Shown here: piece by piece, positions 23,528-36,285 of the stretch
Layout: each line of letters begins with the position of its first letter
Position numbering within the stretch: position 1 is the stretch's first letter
NCBI GenBank assembly: GCA_947179155.2
Contig: OX359278.1
Location: 29,454,773-29,518,772, forward strand
DNA: 64,000 nucleotides
Direction: 5' to 3'
Origin: Hedera helix
Lineage: Eukaryota; Streptophyta; Magnoliopsida; Apiales; Araliaceae
Notes under the pieces: model-generated
Database searches by the model: none
What the model was told of the DNA's origin: nothing
What the model saw: only the letters and a program-made list of their open reading frames with translations
Program-made: the position numbers and the translations under genes

Positions 23528-24686
23528 CATTTTTCTAAAAAATAATGTTTTAATAACTGGATCGGGTCGGGTCATGTAAACCGGATCAGGTCGGTTCGAG
23601 TCCAGTTGGGTCAAAATGTTTTAAAATTAATATTATTATATTTTGATTTAATTTTAATAAATAAAATAATATTAAATGATTAATAATATTATAAAATAAA
23701 TAAAATATTATTAAAAGAATATTAATATTAGTAAATAAATAAAATATTATTAAATAATTAATAAAATTAAAAAATGAATAACATATTATTAAATGATTAA
23801 TAATACTAGTAGAAAATTAACTTATTATTAAGTGGTTAAAATATTCTTAAGTGATTAATAATATTGGTAATGTATTTAAATTATTATTTGATTAATAAAA
23901 TTAGAAAATGGTTTAACGAATATTAAATGATTAATATTTTTATGATTGTAATTAAAATATTATCAAAGGAGGATAATATTTCTAAGTGTTTAATTATATG
24001 ATTAAATGTTTAATAATCTAGAGTTAGATGTATAAATGTTATTAATATGAACCGATATGTGAGACGTTAATTGAAAAATTAACTTTATTAATGTTAGGTC
24101 ATTTCAAAGGGACTTCAATTAAATTGTGTAAGCAGTAGACTATATTACATGGAAGTTCCCTAATTCTGAACTTGTTTCATTGTGCAAGTTTTCGATATCT
24201 AGACTTGTATTTATTTTACAAGATCCCTATATGGTTTAATTATTGAAAATTAATCCACATCAATATTATTTTTATTATTCGCAGTTGTGTGTAATTGAAG
24301 ACCGTTTCATTATTAAACTGTGAAACATTTAAGTTCTGTTATTCCTGAACTGTTTACAAAATAGTCTATGATAATTGTTCAGCTAGACCTTGCGTGTATA
24401 AATTCAATCATTTGAATATTGTTAAAGTATATCTAAACCAATAGTTGGTGCAGACTCTTATAGTAAGACTGAGAATGAACAATCCTAAAAATGGGTTATT
24501 ATTAAAAAAGTGGTCATGCGTAAGATGTCTGAATGTTATGTATATACATCGGGTACAAGAGACTGATCCCCTCGAATACCAAAACAATAAAAGGGTCAGA
24601 TAAATTTTTGATTTACCTTAGTATTAGTTCATGGTTCATAATGACCACTCAACAGTAAAGACTCAGACATTTCTTTTAATTGAAAA
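23528..24686. other. AT-rich stretch with degenerate short tandem repeats
   Basis: At 23640-24010 the sequence is a degenerate tandem of ttaaatgattaataatatt-like units. From 23540 to 23620 there is a short (G)GGTCGGGTC / GGATCAGGTC repeat. No gene is seen. Confidence 0.5.
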
Positions 24687-24689
24687 CTT
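24687..24689. repeat. 3-bp target site duplication (CTT), left copy
   Basis: CTT precedes the CACAACAAGAA terminus and recurs at 28500-28502 after the opposite terminus; a 3-bp duplication is the CACTA hallmark. Confidence 0.6.
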
Positions 24690-25974
24690 CACAACAAGAA
24701 ATTATTGATGTAGTGAATTTTTTTTTTTTTGAAGGAATTTATTCCTTCATTTAAGGAGTTTTCTAGTGAAGGAATTGGGAAGGAAGAAAATATACTGACA
24801 ATATAGTTATAGTGAAAGAAACATCCTTCACAATTTAATTTTTTTATGTCACAAAATTGAGGTGGTAGAAGGATATTACTCACTATATATTATTTTTCAG
24901 GGATTTTTTGCGAGAGATAGAATTGGTCAATTTTTTGTTCTAAATATTTTTTTTAGAATTAACTGTGGTGAATATAAATTGTTTTAAATAAATTTTTTAG
25001 AGTTATATTTTAATTTGTTATTAACTAATTTATTATATTTTAAAATTTAAATTTATTTAAAATTTTGAAATAATAATTTTATTTATAATATTACTTTTTA
25101 ATTTTTTTACAATATTAGTTGTTTTTATAAGTTAAAATCACTCTTTTTATTAAAACAGAGTTCCTAATTTAATTACGAGTTGTGTACTTGGTCTCGAAAA
25201 GGAGTTAGATAAGAAACACACACCAATAAAGGTTAAAATCCATCTCAATATGTACATACTTCACGAAACTACTCTATACAAATCTTTTACGATTCTGAAC
25301 AGATCGGAGGAACCCTTTTATTCGTCAATTTATACAAATCTTCTCGGAGTTGTTGGTCCCTCTCTCTGATCAAAAGATCGGATATGCTTTGTTTTTGACT
25401 CAAATATGCACAACCGTCCATAAGCTATGTATTTAGAAGCCAAATGTCCTCCATATACGGCATCATCTCTTCTTCTCAGAACCGCTTTAGAGTTTGGGCT
25501 TAAAATGTTTGTCGCACCTTACCAATTCCAAAATTTGGCCTTACTGAGGCTACAGATTCTTCAAGGTAACTAGAATTTTCTGTTGCTTAATAGATTGAAT
25601 AGTTCTTCATGTTTCACTTCAAGCTAATTTATACTCTTTTTTTATTTGAAACCCTAGGGGAATTTTCTCTTGTGCTTTTAAGTATTGGGTTGAAAAATCT
25701 TAGAGTATAATAGATGGATATGATAAAAAGGGTTTTAAAATCTGGACCACAGGTGTAGCAAACTTATGTATCAATATTCTGATTTTGTTTGAAATTAGAA
25801 GTGGAAAGAAAATTGCAAGTTTTTCGGGAATTTTGTGGTTAATGAACTCAAATTTTGTTATGTCTTAAATTTATTCATGAATTTGGGAGCTTTTAACTGT
25901 TCATGGTGTTCAATTTATTTAGATTTTCATTGGGAATATAGTGGGTACTCATATTTTTTGTGCAATCAGTGCAG

Positions 25975-26042
25975 GTTCTATAGGAGAGGTTCCGATTTTG
26001 TTGGCAGAGCCGCAGGCTTATATGAATTTCAGTGGAGAATCG
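25975..26042 (+). pseudogene. Captured exon of organellar peptidyl-tRNA hydrolase
   Basis: A 68-base exon between a TGCAG acceptor and a GTTTGT donor reads SIGEVPILLAEPQAYMNFSG ES. This matches the strongly conserved VLLAKPQTYMNLSGES block of bacterial-type peptidyl-tRNA hydrolase (Pth), which in plants is organelle-targeted and recycles peptidyl-tRNA. The Asn of YMN is an active-site residue of the family. The GLGNPG N-terminal motif is absent, so this is a single captured exon. It lies inside the CACTA-like element upstream of three exons of another gene, giving a potential chimeric transcript. Confidence 0.8.
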
Positions 26043-26398
26043 GTTTGTACTCATATTTCATTTTAGTTATGGTGTTTTAGCATATGCATGCTTTTGGCAA
26101 TCTACTCTCTGGCTCGACTATATGTTTGATGTTTGTTTGGGTGGGATTGAAGTTTGAGTTGTATTATTGTGTTTCTCACTGTTTTGATATAATAATTGAT
26201 TTTAAAGAACCAGTTCATGACTAAATTTGATTGATGTCATGGTTATGGCCTTCTAAAGATAATGGTGAGTCATCATCACAAATGATATTCTGTCTATGGC
26301 ACCATAACATGGTATTACAATGTTATGCTTAATCTGGTAGGTTGATTGAATTGGGTTTTAGCTGATAGTGTCTTTGTTACATTGATTGTTTGGTGCAG

Positions 26399-27736
26399 TT
26401 AGCTGCAAGAATTATCATTTCAAATATGCACAAGAAAATAAAAAAGTCATTTTTAGAGAAGTGAGTATATATCAGTCATAAACCAGTTTTATTTTGTTTT
26501 TTGGAATAATAAAATTAACATAAATGACTTTTAGTTTTTTCTTAATTTGTTTGGTTGATGCAGGATCAAAGACATGTATAACCATGTTTGCCAGAAATCA
26601 GGGCAGAAAGCCCCTCTTATTGTCGATGATGTTTATGACATAATCATGAAGGTATATTCTGAATTTTATGTTAGGATTTTTGTTGACTAATATAATATCC
26701 GGTATGGATATTGAGTGAGAGATCTTTGTTTTATTTTGAAGTTAATCAAATAGCTGATCTTGTTCATGTTGGCTTGGTTTGACCTATACCCTATAGTCAT
26801 AGTTCAGTGATGGGACAATGTTCAATTAAAACGAAGGATATAATACAAGAGAAATAAAATAGTATGCTGTGTTGGCAGTGTTGCTTACTTGATCAATTGA
26901 TAGACTTAGTTGATATTGCTAACATTATCATATTATTGTCAAATAATTTATTTAAAATAATATAATATTTGGTAATTTAGAGTATATTGCTAAAAACTTT
27001 CTCGTTTGAGAACTGGGTTGTATCTCTTATATCATTCTTTTAAAAAAAAATAGTGATGGTTTAATTTTAAACAAATTTATAGATAGGATTATAGAGGATT
27101 TTGGGGGGGAAAAACCTTGAAGTTTGTAGAAGGCTGTTGTCAAACAACAAGCTTTCATTGTTTGGCAACCACATGTCTCCTGACATATATATTTATACAA
27201 ATATATCATTATAACTTGTTTGATGATTCAGAGTTTTATATTTATTTCCATATGTTGTAGCATTAAATTTGTTGAATTTTGTTACAATTTGTGTCATTTG
27301 TATTTGAAATTTCAATAAAGGTATGATGCAGCGATAGTATGTTGGTTTCTTGGACTTGGGTCACTAGTGGCATGGAATAGTATGCTCACAATAGGAGACT
27401 ACTACAATGCATTATTCCTTGTGAGTGACGCCTAATCAGCCCAAAAATGAGCATCACTAGTTTGTCTCCTGCATCTAAATCTATTCATCTCTGTTTTAAA
27501 CAATTATATAGCTTTTCTACTCAATTCTCTGCATAGCATTTGGTTTACTGATAAATATATTTTTGTTTTTATCTTTCATTAATCTTTCTCTCTTAATTTA
27601 AGTTCATTAGTTTCATCTTTTCTTATTCCTCATCTCATGTCATTGAATTTTGGTGTTTGTCTTGCAGGATGAAGTTTACATGTCCAACCTTGATTTCCTT
27701 GAAGAAAATAATGATGAAGCTGTGGAACTTACATGA
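26399..27736 (+). pseudogene. Captured three-exon 3' end of an unidentified plant gene
   Basis: Exons at 26399-26460, 26564-26651 and 27668-27736 have consensus GT-AG junctions and keep frame, ending at a TGA. The conceptual product includes LAARIIISNMHKKIKKSFLE, then VCQKSGQKAPLIVDDVYDII, then DEVYMSNLDFLEENNDEAVE LT: a basic helix-like part followed by an acidic C-terminus. I do not recognise the family. There is no stop or frameshift in the three exons, so either the capture was recent or the coding capacity is retained. The preceding exon in the element is peptidyl-tRNA hydrolase-like. A donor-like site after 25566 marks a possible upstream first exon. Confidence 0.55.
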
Positions 27737-28502
27737 CACTTTATTCGTTCAAGTTCGTGATTATTTTTTTAGTTTTCTTATGTTAGTTAATAAATATTGT
27801 AAGTACTATGGTCCTTTGGAGACCAAGATACGATAACAAATTCTGTAGTTATCGTGATTCGAACATTATATATTTATATTGGGAGTATTAGTTTTATTGG
27901 CTTTTTATACATTAGTTTGAAAAAAGTATGACATTTATATTTACTTGAAATATTAAATGTAATATTTCTTATACATATTAATATTAATAATAATTAATAT
28001 GAAATCATTGATTTGAAAATCAATTATAATTTGCAATGAATGTTTGATTATTTAGCAATTAAATTTTTATTTATAAATTTATAATTTGTGACGGAATTTT
28101 TCTCTCACTAAATTGAAGAAAAATCCTCAATTTATAGTTAGTGAAGGAAAATATTCTCTCGCTAAATAAATTTGTTTGTCACAATATATTATTTGTGAGG
28201 GAATAAAATTATTCACTAATTTCAAATAGTCATTCTTAAAATATTATTTGTGAATGAACAACTCTTTCACTAAATAACAAAAATTTATTACCAAATATAA
28301 TTTGTGAATAAAAAGTTATTCATAATATATCATTCACAAAAAACATATAGTCACTACTTAGCGAATAATATCCTATTGTGAGAAGGTCTAATGCGAGCAA
28401 CTGCGTGAAAAAAATATTTCTTCGCAATAAATTTATTGTGAATGATATATTATGTCTTGTGAAGGATTTGTCTGACTAGATTCCCTTTTTGGTGTAATGC
28501 TT

Positions 28503-30263
28503 GATTCTCTTTCTTTCAAAATTATTATATATTGTTGAAATCTCAGAAATTATTTTTATTCAATCATGATATATCATTCTTATAATTATTGTTCTCAAAC
28601 TTGTTGAGTAAGTTAGTTGCTCACCCTTGTGATGAGTAGGTTTTATACTTGCAAATTGAATGCTTTAGGCTTATTGATTTGTGTTATTTTCATTCAATTT
28701 TATGCTCTATAGTTTCATTTTACTTGCGTTTGGTATTTTCCCTTCGTTTTGTAGGAAAAAGAGCTCAAAATGGCAAAATGATAATTTTCTTTGTCAGACA
28801 ATCACCTAGGCGCTTGGTAGGCGCTTGACTTAAACTTTCAACTAGACCAGGTAAGCACCTAGGCGCTTGGTAGACGCTCGTCGGGAAATTTCACTAGCGA
28901 AGAATTCTTCTGTGGGACTCAGGCACAGTTTGAAGTGACGTACATCCTTCTGTTTGTGGGTAACGGTTAGATTGAATGGGGGTTGACTTAAAAATGAGCA
29001 GATAGCTGGGAGAGCATGTGGGAAAGAAGAAGAGAGAAGAAGACAGATAGAGGAGAAGAGAGAGTTAAGGATTCAAGGAATCAGCAGAAGGAGGAATCAA
29101 CGCTGGAGGTTGAAGGGAACATTAGAGTCAACTGAGTTCTACCTTCTCTTTACTTCTTTTACTTTGATTTATCTGTATGTTGCTAAAATTGTATCCATGG
29201 TTTACAAATTAGTGATGAAATAAACTTCAGATTTAAGGTTGTAATGGAACCTAGCATGTAAATTGAAGACAATTCACTTCCCTTTTATGTTAATTGGTTG
29301 TGTTAGAGTTGATTGACATATCTTATGCTTGAGTTATGAATACTTGGCCAATAATTAACATGATAGTTTATATGAAATTGACAAATGAAATATAAACTTA
29401 GGTCTGGGTATGTCGACATATGTTCTTGCCATCCTATATCTGGTAGATTGCATGATTTGTATAAAGGATAAACATATACCTTTATACTATATGTAACCTA
29501 TAAAGAAATCTGAATTAAATGACTCCTATTTAACGTTAAATCTCATGGACACATAGTGATTTATTTGAATATGTGATATTCGCTTGACCATCGACAAAGG
29601 CTAGTGAATACATATGACTTTCTGGTTAACAACTCCACATGTTTGATTACTTAAAGAGAGAATGAAAAGGTTTAATTGAAGTGTTAGGGAAAATTATAAC
29701 CTTAATGTTTTACAACTTGATAACAAATCTTAGTAATTTAGATTTTGTTAGTTCAATTAATTTAATCCATTCAATTAATCTATGTTCACCAACTTTGAGT
29801 AATCGTTTAATTAGGATTGGAGTGATTTATGATTGGTATTTTGGTGTATTAATAGTAGAAAGTCCTTGTGAGAAACGATACTTTACTTGCTATTTTACTA
29901 CAGTTGGACCACGTATACTTGCGTGTTTTACTAGGTCAGATTTAGGCAAACACTTTGCCATATTATGAACTATTTTTCAGTTAAGCCCGAGTACTCCAAG
30001 AAAACAAGGGTAAGAGAAAGGCCAAAGATTAGAATTTCATATTATTTAATATGTTTCTATTATTGTAACTCTTTCGTGAACCTTTAAGATGTGTACTAAT
30101 TATGTTAAGGTTAGAAGACCTTGAGTTATGTATTTACTTTTGTAAGGAACAGTTTGTACTATTTCACTAGATGAATGAAGAATATGTATTTTGATGTCAT
30201 TTATGTATTAGATACTGAGTACCAAACCCGAGGTACAAGGGGCCCGAATTTGGGGGCGTCACA
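28503..30263. mobile_element. LTR-retrotransposon non-coding debris ending in a Ty3 LTR terminus
   Basis: No coding sequence. 28740-28870 has a duplicated CACCTAGGCGCTTGGTAG segment following TTTTGTAGGAAAAAGAGCTC, wording common in Athila/SIRE-like LTRs. 30223-30263 ends CCCGAATTTGGGGGCGTCAC A, a Tekay/Del-type LTR end, very similar to the one ending at 31525. 29330-29960 is paralogous to the sequence flanking the 18-kb element (34985-35248 joined to 53250-53770). Confidence 0.45.
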
Positions 30264-31525
30264 GTTAATTTTATGAATGGATTAATTCCAATTTTAATGA
30301 AATAAATTTATACATAATTATAAATGTATAAATTACTAAAGTCAATTTGTATTTTATAATTACTTGTATTAAAATTATAAAATATGCAATATATATAACG
30401 TGTAGGTGTATGTTAATTAAAGGAGAATACAAAATTGAAAGTGCTGACTATTGATAATACTAAGTTGAGGTGTTGAGCTATTAGAAAAGCAAGGTGGCAC
30501 CTAGTTGCTTAATTCAAGTAAGAAAGATGGTGGGTTGTCTCAGTAAATAATTGAATTCATTCCAAAATTTCCTAAGTCAGTACATTTTCATCTTTTAAGC
30601 TACAAGGCTAGGTATCCACGAATTCTACCAAATTCTTACCTAAGCTAGAAAATGTTTTTGAAGAAGTTTGTATTATAAACTAAAATTGAAGAAGAGTGGA
30701 ACTAAATTACATTAAGAAGAAGATTAAATTCAGCCAAATCAAGGAATTGTGCTAGAATTCTTCAACCAAAAGGTATAAATTATTTCCTTTATTAATATTA
30801 TAGAAATAATTAGTATAAATATAATTAGTATGTAAATTGGTTGCGGGCGTGTGTTAATTTGTGAACAAAAAAAGGTTCAGTTGGTATAAGGTAGTAATTG
30901 ATATTGGGGGTGTGTTTATATGCTCGGATTATTATAAAAATTTTATTTCTAAAACATGCACGCCAAGTATTTGATAAATTGATTCAAAGAAAAACTTTGA
31001 CAAAACAATAAGCTAATACATGATTTTAATAGTATAACATGTGTATACATGTTTTATAAATTAATTGGAGTGATAGGATGTTAAAACTCATAAATTAGAT
31101 GCTTGGTTGGTTTTGAAATTCCGTAAAAAATTGCAGATTTTTTTTTTTGCTGCAGACAACTTGCGACAGGGCGTAGTTTTAACACAAGTTGTCACAATGT
31201 AATGTATAAAAGAAAAAATCAAAAGTTAACAGCTGAATTTTTATATACACAAATAATCTTTTGAGACAAATCATAAAATATATACGATTTTGAAATACGA
31301 ATTATAAAGGTTGCGATTTTGAAATCGAAGATTTTAAGAAGTTTTAATTAACTAAGTTGTAATATCTATGTTGATATTGAATAATAATATTATATAAAGT
31401 TATTTTTTTTTTAAAATTCACAAAATTTATTAGTTTAATACTTAATGATGACATAGAGTTAGATTGAGGATGGATCGTGTGCACCGAATCCAAGGGAAAT
31501 GAGACTCGAATTTGTGGACGTCACA
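30264..31525 (+). mobile_element. Region ending in a Ty3 (Tekay/Del-like) 5' LTR terminus
   Basis: The 3' end GACTCGAATTTGTGGACGTC ACA at 31525 is a TG...CA-type LTR end directly followed by a primer-binding site. The LTR start was not found, so the left boundary is nominal. No gene is present. Confidence 0.45.
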
Positions 31526-31528
31526 AGA

Positions 31529-31547
31529 TGGTATTAGAGTTGATAGG
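31529..31547 (+). other. Primer-binding site, initiator tRNA-Met type
   Basis: TGGTATTAGAGTTGATAGG lies three bases after the LTR end; it resembles the TGGTATCAGAGCC site used with initiator tRNA-Met by many plant LTR elements, with C-to-T-like changes. Confidence 0.6.
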
Positions 31548-31963
31548 TTAGAAACCTTAGGTCCCATATTTCTGATAAGATTTCTAAATAAGGATATTGG
31601 TTAATAAAATACATGTTAGAAATTAAAATCTAGTTTGGAAGAACATAAAGTGTAAAGAAGGGATTAATATTTTTTTTTTATATTTAATCAATGTGTTAAT
31701 AATAACCAAATTTGTTAAATTGGTACGGAGAGACTATTGATGTAAAAAGGGCTTTATAGAGATTAAGTGGATCAATCATTCATTTAAGGTACATTAGTGA
31801 CTTTATAGATGATAAAATTATAATAAATATAATTTACTATGGTTGAATGAAAATAGAATGAATTAAAGGCAAAGGACAGAAAGTAGTACCTATGATTAGG
31901 TAGTCAGGAAAGAATTATTATAAGGTACTGTGTTGTGTCAGAACATGGTAGATTGAATGCATT

Positions 31964-32001
<38 letters not shown>

Positions 32002-32832
32002 ATATAATAATATGGAAGGAAAGTTAAAACTTAGAGAAAATCAAGATAATTGAAGGATGTGTAAATTAAGTTCGGTTAGGAAAATTAATAACTAGCTTAA
32101 TGAATTGGCCTTGAGAGACTAGGTTAAGAGAATAGTAAGGAAAGGAAATCAAAAGATTTCAATAGATACTAAAAGGTATGACAGAATGTGTAGAATCGAC
32201 AGGAAGATTTAACCTAATCTATATATTAGGGATTAACTGAGTAGTAAAGGTTAAGAGATTTAAAAATATAGAATTAATCAATGAATATACATTAATTGAT
32301 TGAACTGAACTGAGTATTTATACAACTTATAAATACAAAAAATAATACTCTCAAATATGAGAAGAGTGAGTGAAGAATATGTCCGTGATGCAAATTATCA
32401 TATATGTATTAAGCAAATAAAAGTAATGACCGAAAAGTCATAAAAACTAGTAATATGAGCATAAATGGTAAACAAAGGTGGATTTTGGGAATTTGGTCAG
32501 TGTATGGTATGACACAAAATATGTGTTATTTAATTATAAAAGAAAATTATTTTCTTAAAAAAATTGACGCAGGAATTACTATTCACGCGGTGAGCGTTTG
32601 TCCTTTTTTTTAATTTTTTTTATTTATCTTTCAAAGGTTCATTTTTCGAGGATGTGTTTTTATGAAATATGTGAGCGTTTCTACTATTTGAAATGACAGG
32701 AATTGGAATTGACTAAATGTGTAACCGAAAAGGACTGTATAGAGCTCTCTCTTTTTCCTTTTGAAGGAGTGAATAGTCCTTTGATAGAACTCTAAATGAT
32801 TTCATATATTGATATAGATCTTTAGTAATATC
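31548..32832. other. AT-rich retroelement debris
   Basis: No readable gag. (TA)n at 31964-31999. At 32560-32690 the wording ACTATTCACGCGGTGAGCG with a later TTCTACTATTTGAAATGA echoes 59738-59830 in the LTR that starts at 59581 (actattcatggataaaac, tttactatttaaaatta). It may be part of a related LTR. Confidence 0.35.
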
Positions 32833-33147
32833 TTATAAAGCAATTATGAGATTATCGATATCTATATTAGGACAGTTAAAATCAAATACCTCACTTATGT
32901 CAACTTCTCGACGATCATTGCATTTGTTTGATTTTTCTTCTATGGCCATTAAATTGAGTTTATCCATATGAGGTTCTTCTTCATTACTTGAATCTGAGTT
33001 GAAGTAACTTTCTATTTCACTCCATGACCTTTCAACTGTATGATTGAACATTATTTTGTTTATATCAACGTAGATGGAAATTAGATCATTTTGAAAGTAT
33101 AGACCCCTAGTTCTGGCATCATTCAGATATGTATCTATGTTATCCAA
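32833..33147 (-). pseudogene. Ty1/copia (SIRE-like) gag C-terminal fragment
   Basis: A 104-residue ORF. The piece LNLMAIEEKSNKCND followed by acidic sequence (REVDISEVFDFN) resembles the linker after the gag zinc knuckle in SIRE-type copia elements. It lies downstream, on the minus strand, of a SIRE-like LTR and primer site. The conserved gag core and zinc knuckle themselves are not readable. It is short and weakly supported. Confidence 0.35.
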
Positions 33148-33292
33148 ATATTCCTGCAGATGATCATCCTAGTAAGCAGATTTTTCTTTATTTGGAAAGG
33201 ATAATTCGTTTTCACTTCTAAACTAAGAATCATTTTTAGTATGTGCCTTGTGATCAACTTAAAGTGTTTCAGCTTTCTGTTTGTGAGTACAA

Positions 33293-33304
33293 GCTTTAAT
33301 ACCA
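33293..33304 (-). other. Primer-binding site of the copia element
   Basis: The minus strand reads TGGTATTAAAGC two bases after the LTR terminus, a variant of the TGGTATCAGAGC initiator-Met primer site. Confidence 0.65.
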
Positions 33305-33306
33305 CT

Positions 33307-34957
33307 TGTTGTTTTCCAAAGGCACATCAGAGATCTAGAAAGGGGGTTTGAATAGATCTTTAAAAACTTTTGCTTGTTTAAAAGATCAATTATCAGATAA
33401 TTAATTTGTTCAATTAATTTAGCACAACAGAATATTAGAATAAAATCCCCCATAAAGTTTTAATAAAATCTTGATTCTAGCTTTGGTGAATGTGAAGACA
33501 AGTTACTGACAGATATAGCAGTTTGTAACAATTTATGAATAATGTAATTGCTTAAAGTAAATGACACAAGATATTTTAAGTGGTTTAGAGTATCAACACT
33601 CTTAGTCCACTTTTTTACTTTAACAAGTAAGATATCCATTAAGGATGGGTCTTACTGACCAAATCAAAAAGATCTCTTACAACTGAATCATTTAGATTTC
33701 TTCGAGTCATTTAGTCTCGGAATATTCGAACACTTAGTTCAGTACACTTAGACCTCTTGAAGTCACTCTGACTTGGTATAATGATCATAAATCAAGTAAA
33801 TCACAACTGATTGTTAATTGAGTTTGAGGTACTGCTAAGCTTTTCAATGATACTTGACTTTTTCTAGTACTTAGCAGCTTTGAATAAGTACTTTTTTATT
33901 GAGTAAATTTCTTCGTTTTACTTTTTTAGAGATTTGGCTTTATACTTATGTGTTTCTTGTGTGTGTATGTTTGGATTTAAATCCTCATGCATTTTTATAG
34001 CCCTTCAAAAATTATTTCGTTGAAGAGTTCCATTGGAGCATTTAATGTTCTGATAGCATAATTAATGCTATTCTGACTTTAGAGTAGGTAGTAGACTTGC
34101 TTTTGGTCCTAGTATATCCCATCAGTCAGTAGTTCTCACCTACCTCTGAAGTGAGGTGACAGACCTTCTATAGTGCAGTCTATCTGATCTTCCTTTTTGA
34201 GTTTGAAGATGGTGAGAAATATCCTTGAAATCTTTACTCTAATGCTCTGCAATACTCTGTACTTGTCAGACTTATGAATGTTCTGACACTATCTTCAAGC
34301 TTGGCTTGATCGTTGAGTTTGATGAAAAATGTAAAGTCTGATATAGGATACTCAATGTTCTCAACTTTACAAATGCCTTTATTTGAGTCAGTAAGATGTT
34401 CCACGATATGTTCTAAGTTGTTGGAGCAGACTCTGTGAACTTCTTCTTTCAACAGCTTTCTCAGCTTTGGTGACGATTTTGATAGTAGCTTTACGATTAT
34501 GAAAATAGCTCTACATTTTTTATAGTAGACTTTCTGACTTAACACTCAGAATCTTTTGCTACTTGATGAAATACTAGAGTGCTCTACTCACAACTTTCAC
34601 CTTATGATTTAGGCAAAGGTACTCTACAATGCTTTAAGATTTCTTAAGCAGCTCCATGACTTGTTCTACGATTACTCAGACAGCTTACGCATTTGCTTGA
34701 CGATTCTGACTGCTGCCCTACGAGCTCAAGACACTCTACGATCAATAGATACTTTACGAACAGGTAAAGTGACTTTACGAAAGATCTGACCCTTTCAATC
34801 TATACAAAAATCAACTTAAAGGATCAACCTAATAAATTTGATTACTCTATTCTAACTCCTTGTACAATATTTCTCATATAAGGACTTTACAGAAGCAACT
34901 AAACAAATATACATTAGTCACTTTTGTATCATCAAATCATACATATAAATTCTAACA
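33307..34957 (-). mobile_element. SIRE-like Ty1/copia 5' LTR
   Basis: On the minus strand it starts TGTTAGAATTTATATGTATG (34957) and ends CATCAGAGATCT...CAACA (33307): TG...CA ends, 1651 bp, followed by a primer site. The start and the AGAAAGGGGGTTTGAATAG segment are characteristic of SIRE/copia LTRs. Apart from the doubtful gag fragment, the element body and the second LTR are missing. The two minus-strand ORFs inside (33259-33453, 34234-34545) are not convincing proteins. Confidence 0.7.
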
Positions 34958-34984
34958 TATTTGATTATATATGAATTGATTATC

Positions 34985-35248
34985 ATCTTTTGCATATTAA
35001 AGCATTAATTATCTATAGTAATTAATGTATTAATTTATATGAAGTTGACGAATATATTATAAAATTTGAATTAAATATTTGTGTGCTAAGTATTTAAGCG
35101 CATTCATGTATTAATGAATTATTTGTGGATAATTCTTGGAATAATTTATATGAAATTGAGAGAAGGATTATAAATTTAGATTTAAATATGATAACATATG
35201 TTTGTGTTTTCTGCATTGATGGAATTCATGATTCGTGTATAAGATAGA
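34985..35248. repeat. Left part of a retroelement-derived repeat split by the 18-kb insertion
   Basis: Similar to 29330-29480 (for example TTTATATGAAATTGA in both). It continues after the insertion at 53250-53770, which matches 29480-29960 (ATATGTAACCT, GAGAATGAA, ATACTTGCGTGT). The copy near 29.4 kb therefore shows roughly how the empty target looked. Confidence 0.65.
35244..35248. repeat. Target site duplication (ATAGA), left copy
   Basis: ATAGA immediately before the 5' LTR, repeated exactly at 53250-53254. Confidence 0.97.
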
Positions 35249-35778
35249 TGTAGACACCCAAATTTTGCACTTCTCTACTAATCCTGGCAGGAGGGCAAAA
35301 TCGTCATTTGACCTAACATGCGGAAAGAAAGGTGGACCCCAACACCAAGCCACCCCAGCGATTTACGGTCAAAGCCGCCACAACGGATAACGAGCATATG
35401 GTCACTTGAGGCAGGGCGAACAGTTGATCCAGAAAAGCCTGAGCCGACCACAAAAGACGACTGATGGCTACTCCGCTTACAATGTTCGGGGGTCTCGCTC
35501 ACCGGGCACAATTATCAAATGCTACATCAAGTCGCAACCCTCCGAACTAGCCTCCCATAACCCTATGGCACGCTTCCCAGGGAGTTCCGGACTGCAAAAA
35601 TACAGCCTCCCAAAATAATACCGCAAAAATTGCCGAATTAAGACCGCGTGGCACGGAAATCGAGAAAAGTGAGCCGGACAGCCGCGGATGCAGTCGCGGC
35701 CACCGACAAAGGTGACAGGCACGAGGCTCGAGGGCGGCACACGACAGCCGAGGTTCGGCGCGGGCGGCCAGCGAAGTC

Positions 35779-35822
35779 AGCCGCAGATGCACCTGCGGCC
35801 AGCCGCAGTTGCACCTGCGGCT
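35779..35822. repeat. Two 22-bp palindromic modules in the 5' LTR
   Basis: AGCCGCAGATGCACCTGCGG and a variant with TTGCA, adjacent and each nearly self-complementary. The 3' LTR carries three (51519-51584). Confidence 0.9.
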
Positions 35823-36277
35823 GCCTTCGGAACTCTATTAAGCGTCCAGATCTGCGTCCGAGAGGAAAAAAGAGAGAGAGAAATAGATTTTTAGAGAGAG
35901 AAGGAGCGCGGGAGGAGAGAGAAAGGCTCGGGTGGAGGTGTTTTTGAGTGATAAATTGTGTGTTGTTGCTCCAATAGCTTAGATTTGCTTGTAGTTTGGC
36001 TCAAATCTTGGAATATAAAGCTCGTATTGGTGTATTGCAAGGTGAAAAGAGTGTTCTTTTGATGTTTTTTTTGTTTATATTAGTGTGTTGATGTTGTGTT
36101 TTGAGTTTGTGTAGTGTAGTTTGTTGTTGTGTGGATAATGATCCGTGGATTAGGGGTTGTTAGTGAGGTTTCCATCGGAAAGTAACTCCTCCTAACACCC
36201 TGATGACATCCGTACGGTGATATATTGTTCGTTGTGATAATAGATGGGTTGTAGTAATTAAGTTGTGATATTTGGGT

Positions 36278-36285
36278 TATATAAA
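36278..36285 (+). promoter_or_regulatory. Candidate LTR TATA box
   Basis: TATATAAA within the LTR (identical in the 3' LTR). It is the best plus-strand TATA match in the element; the start of transcription is not known. Confidence 0.4.

Larger units (their letters stand above)
24690..28499. mobile_element. CACTA-like element carrying host gene fragments (Pack-CACTA type)
   Basis: The 3810-bp interval starts CACAACAAGAAATTATTG and ends ATTCCCTTTTTGGTGTAATG, whose reverse complement is CATTACACCAAAAAGGGAAT. Both are one or two bases from the CACTACAAGAAA / CACTACACCAAAA termini of plant CACTA elements. CTT flanks both ends. Subterminal zones (24730-24860, 28080-28470) hold repeated tagtgaaggaa / ttcactaa motifs in both orientations. 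No transposase is present. The interior holds spliced exons of host genes, so it appears non-autonomous. The imperfect termini suggest it is old. Confidence 0.65.

Noticed and set aside
35648..35947. Arg/Ala-rich ORFs inside the 5' LTR, with twins at 51388-51709
   Set aside because: Duplicated because LTRs are duplicated; GC-rich untranslated sequence with no domain, and overlapping ORFs on both strands.
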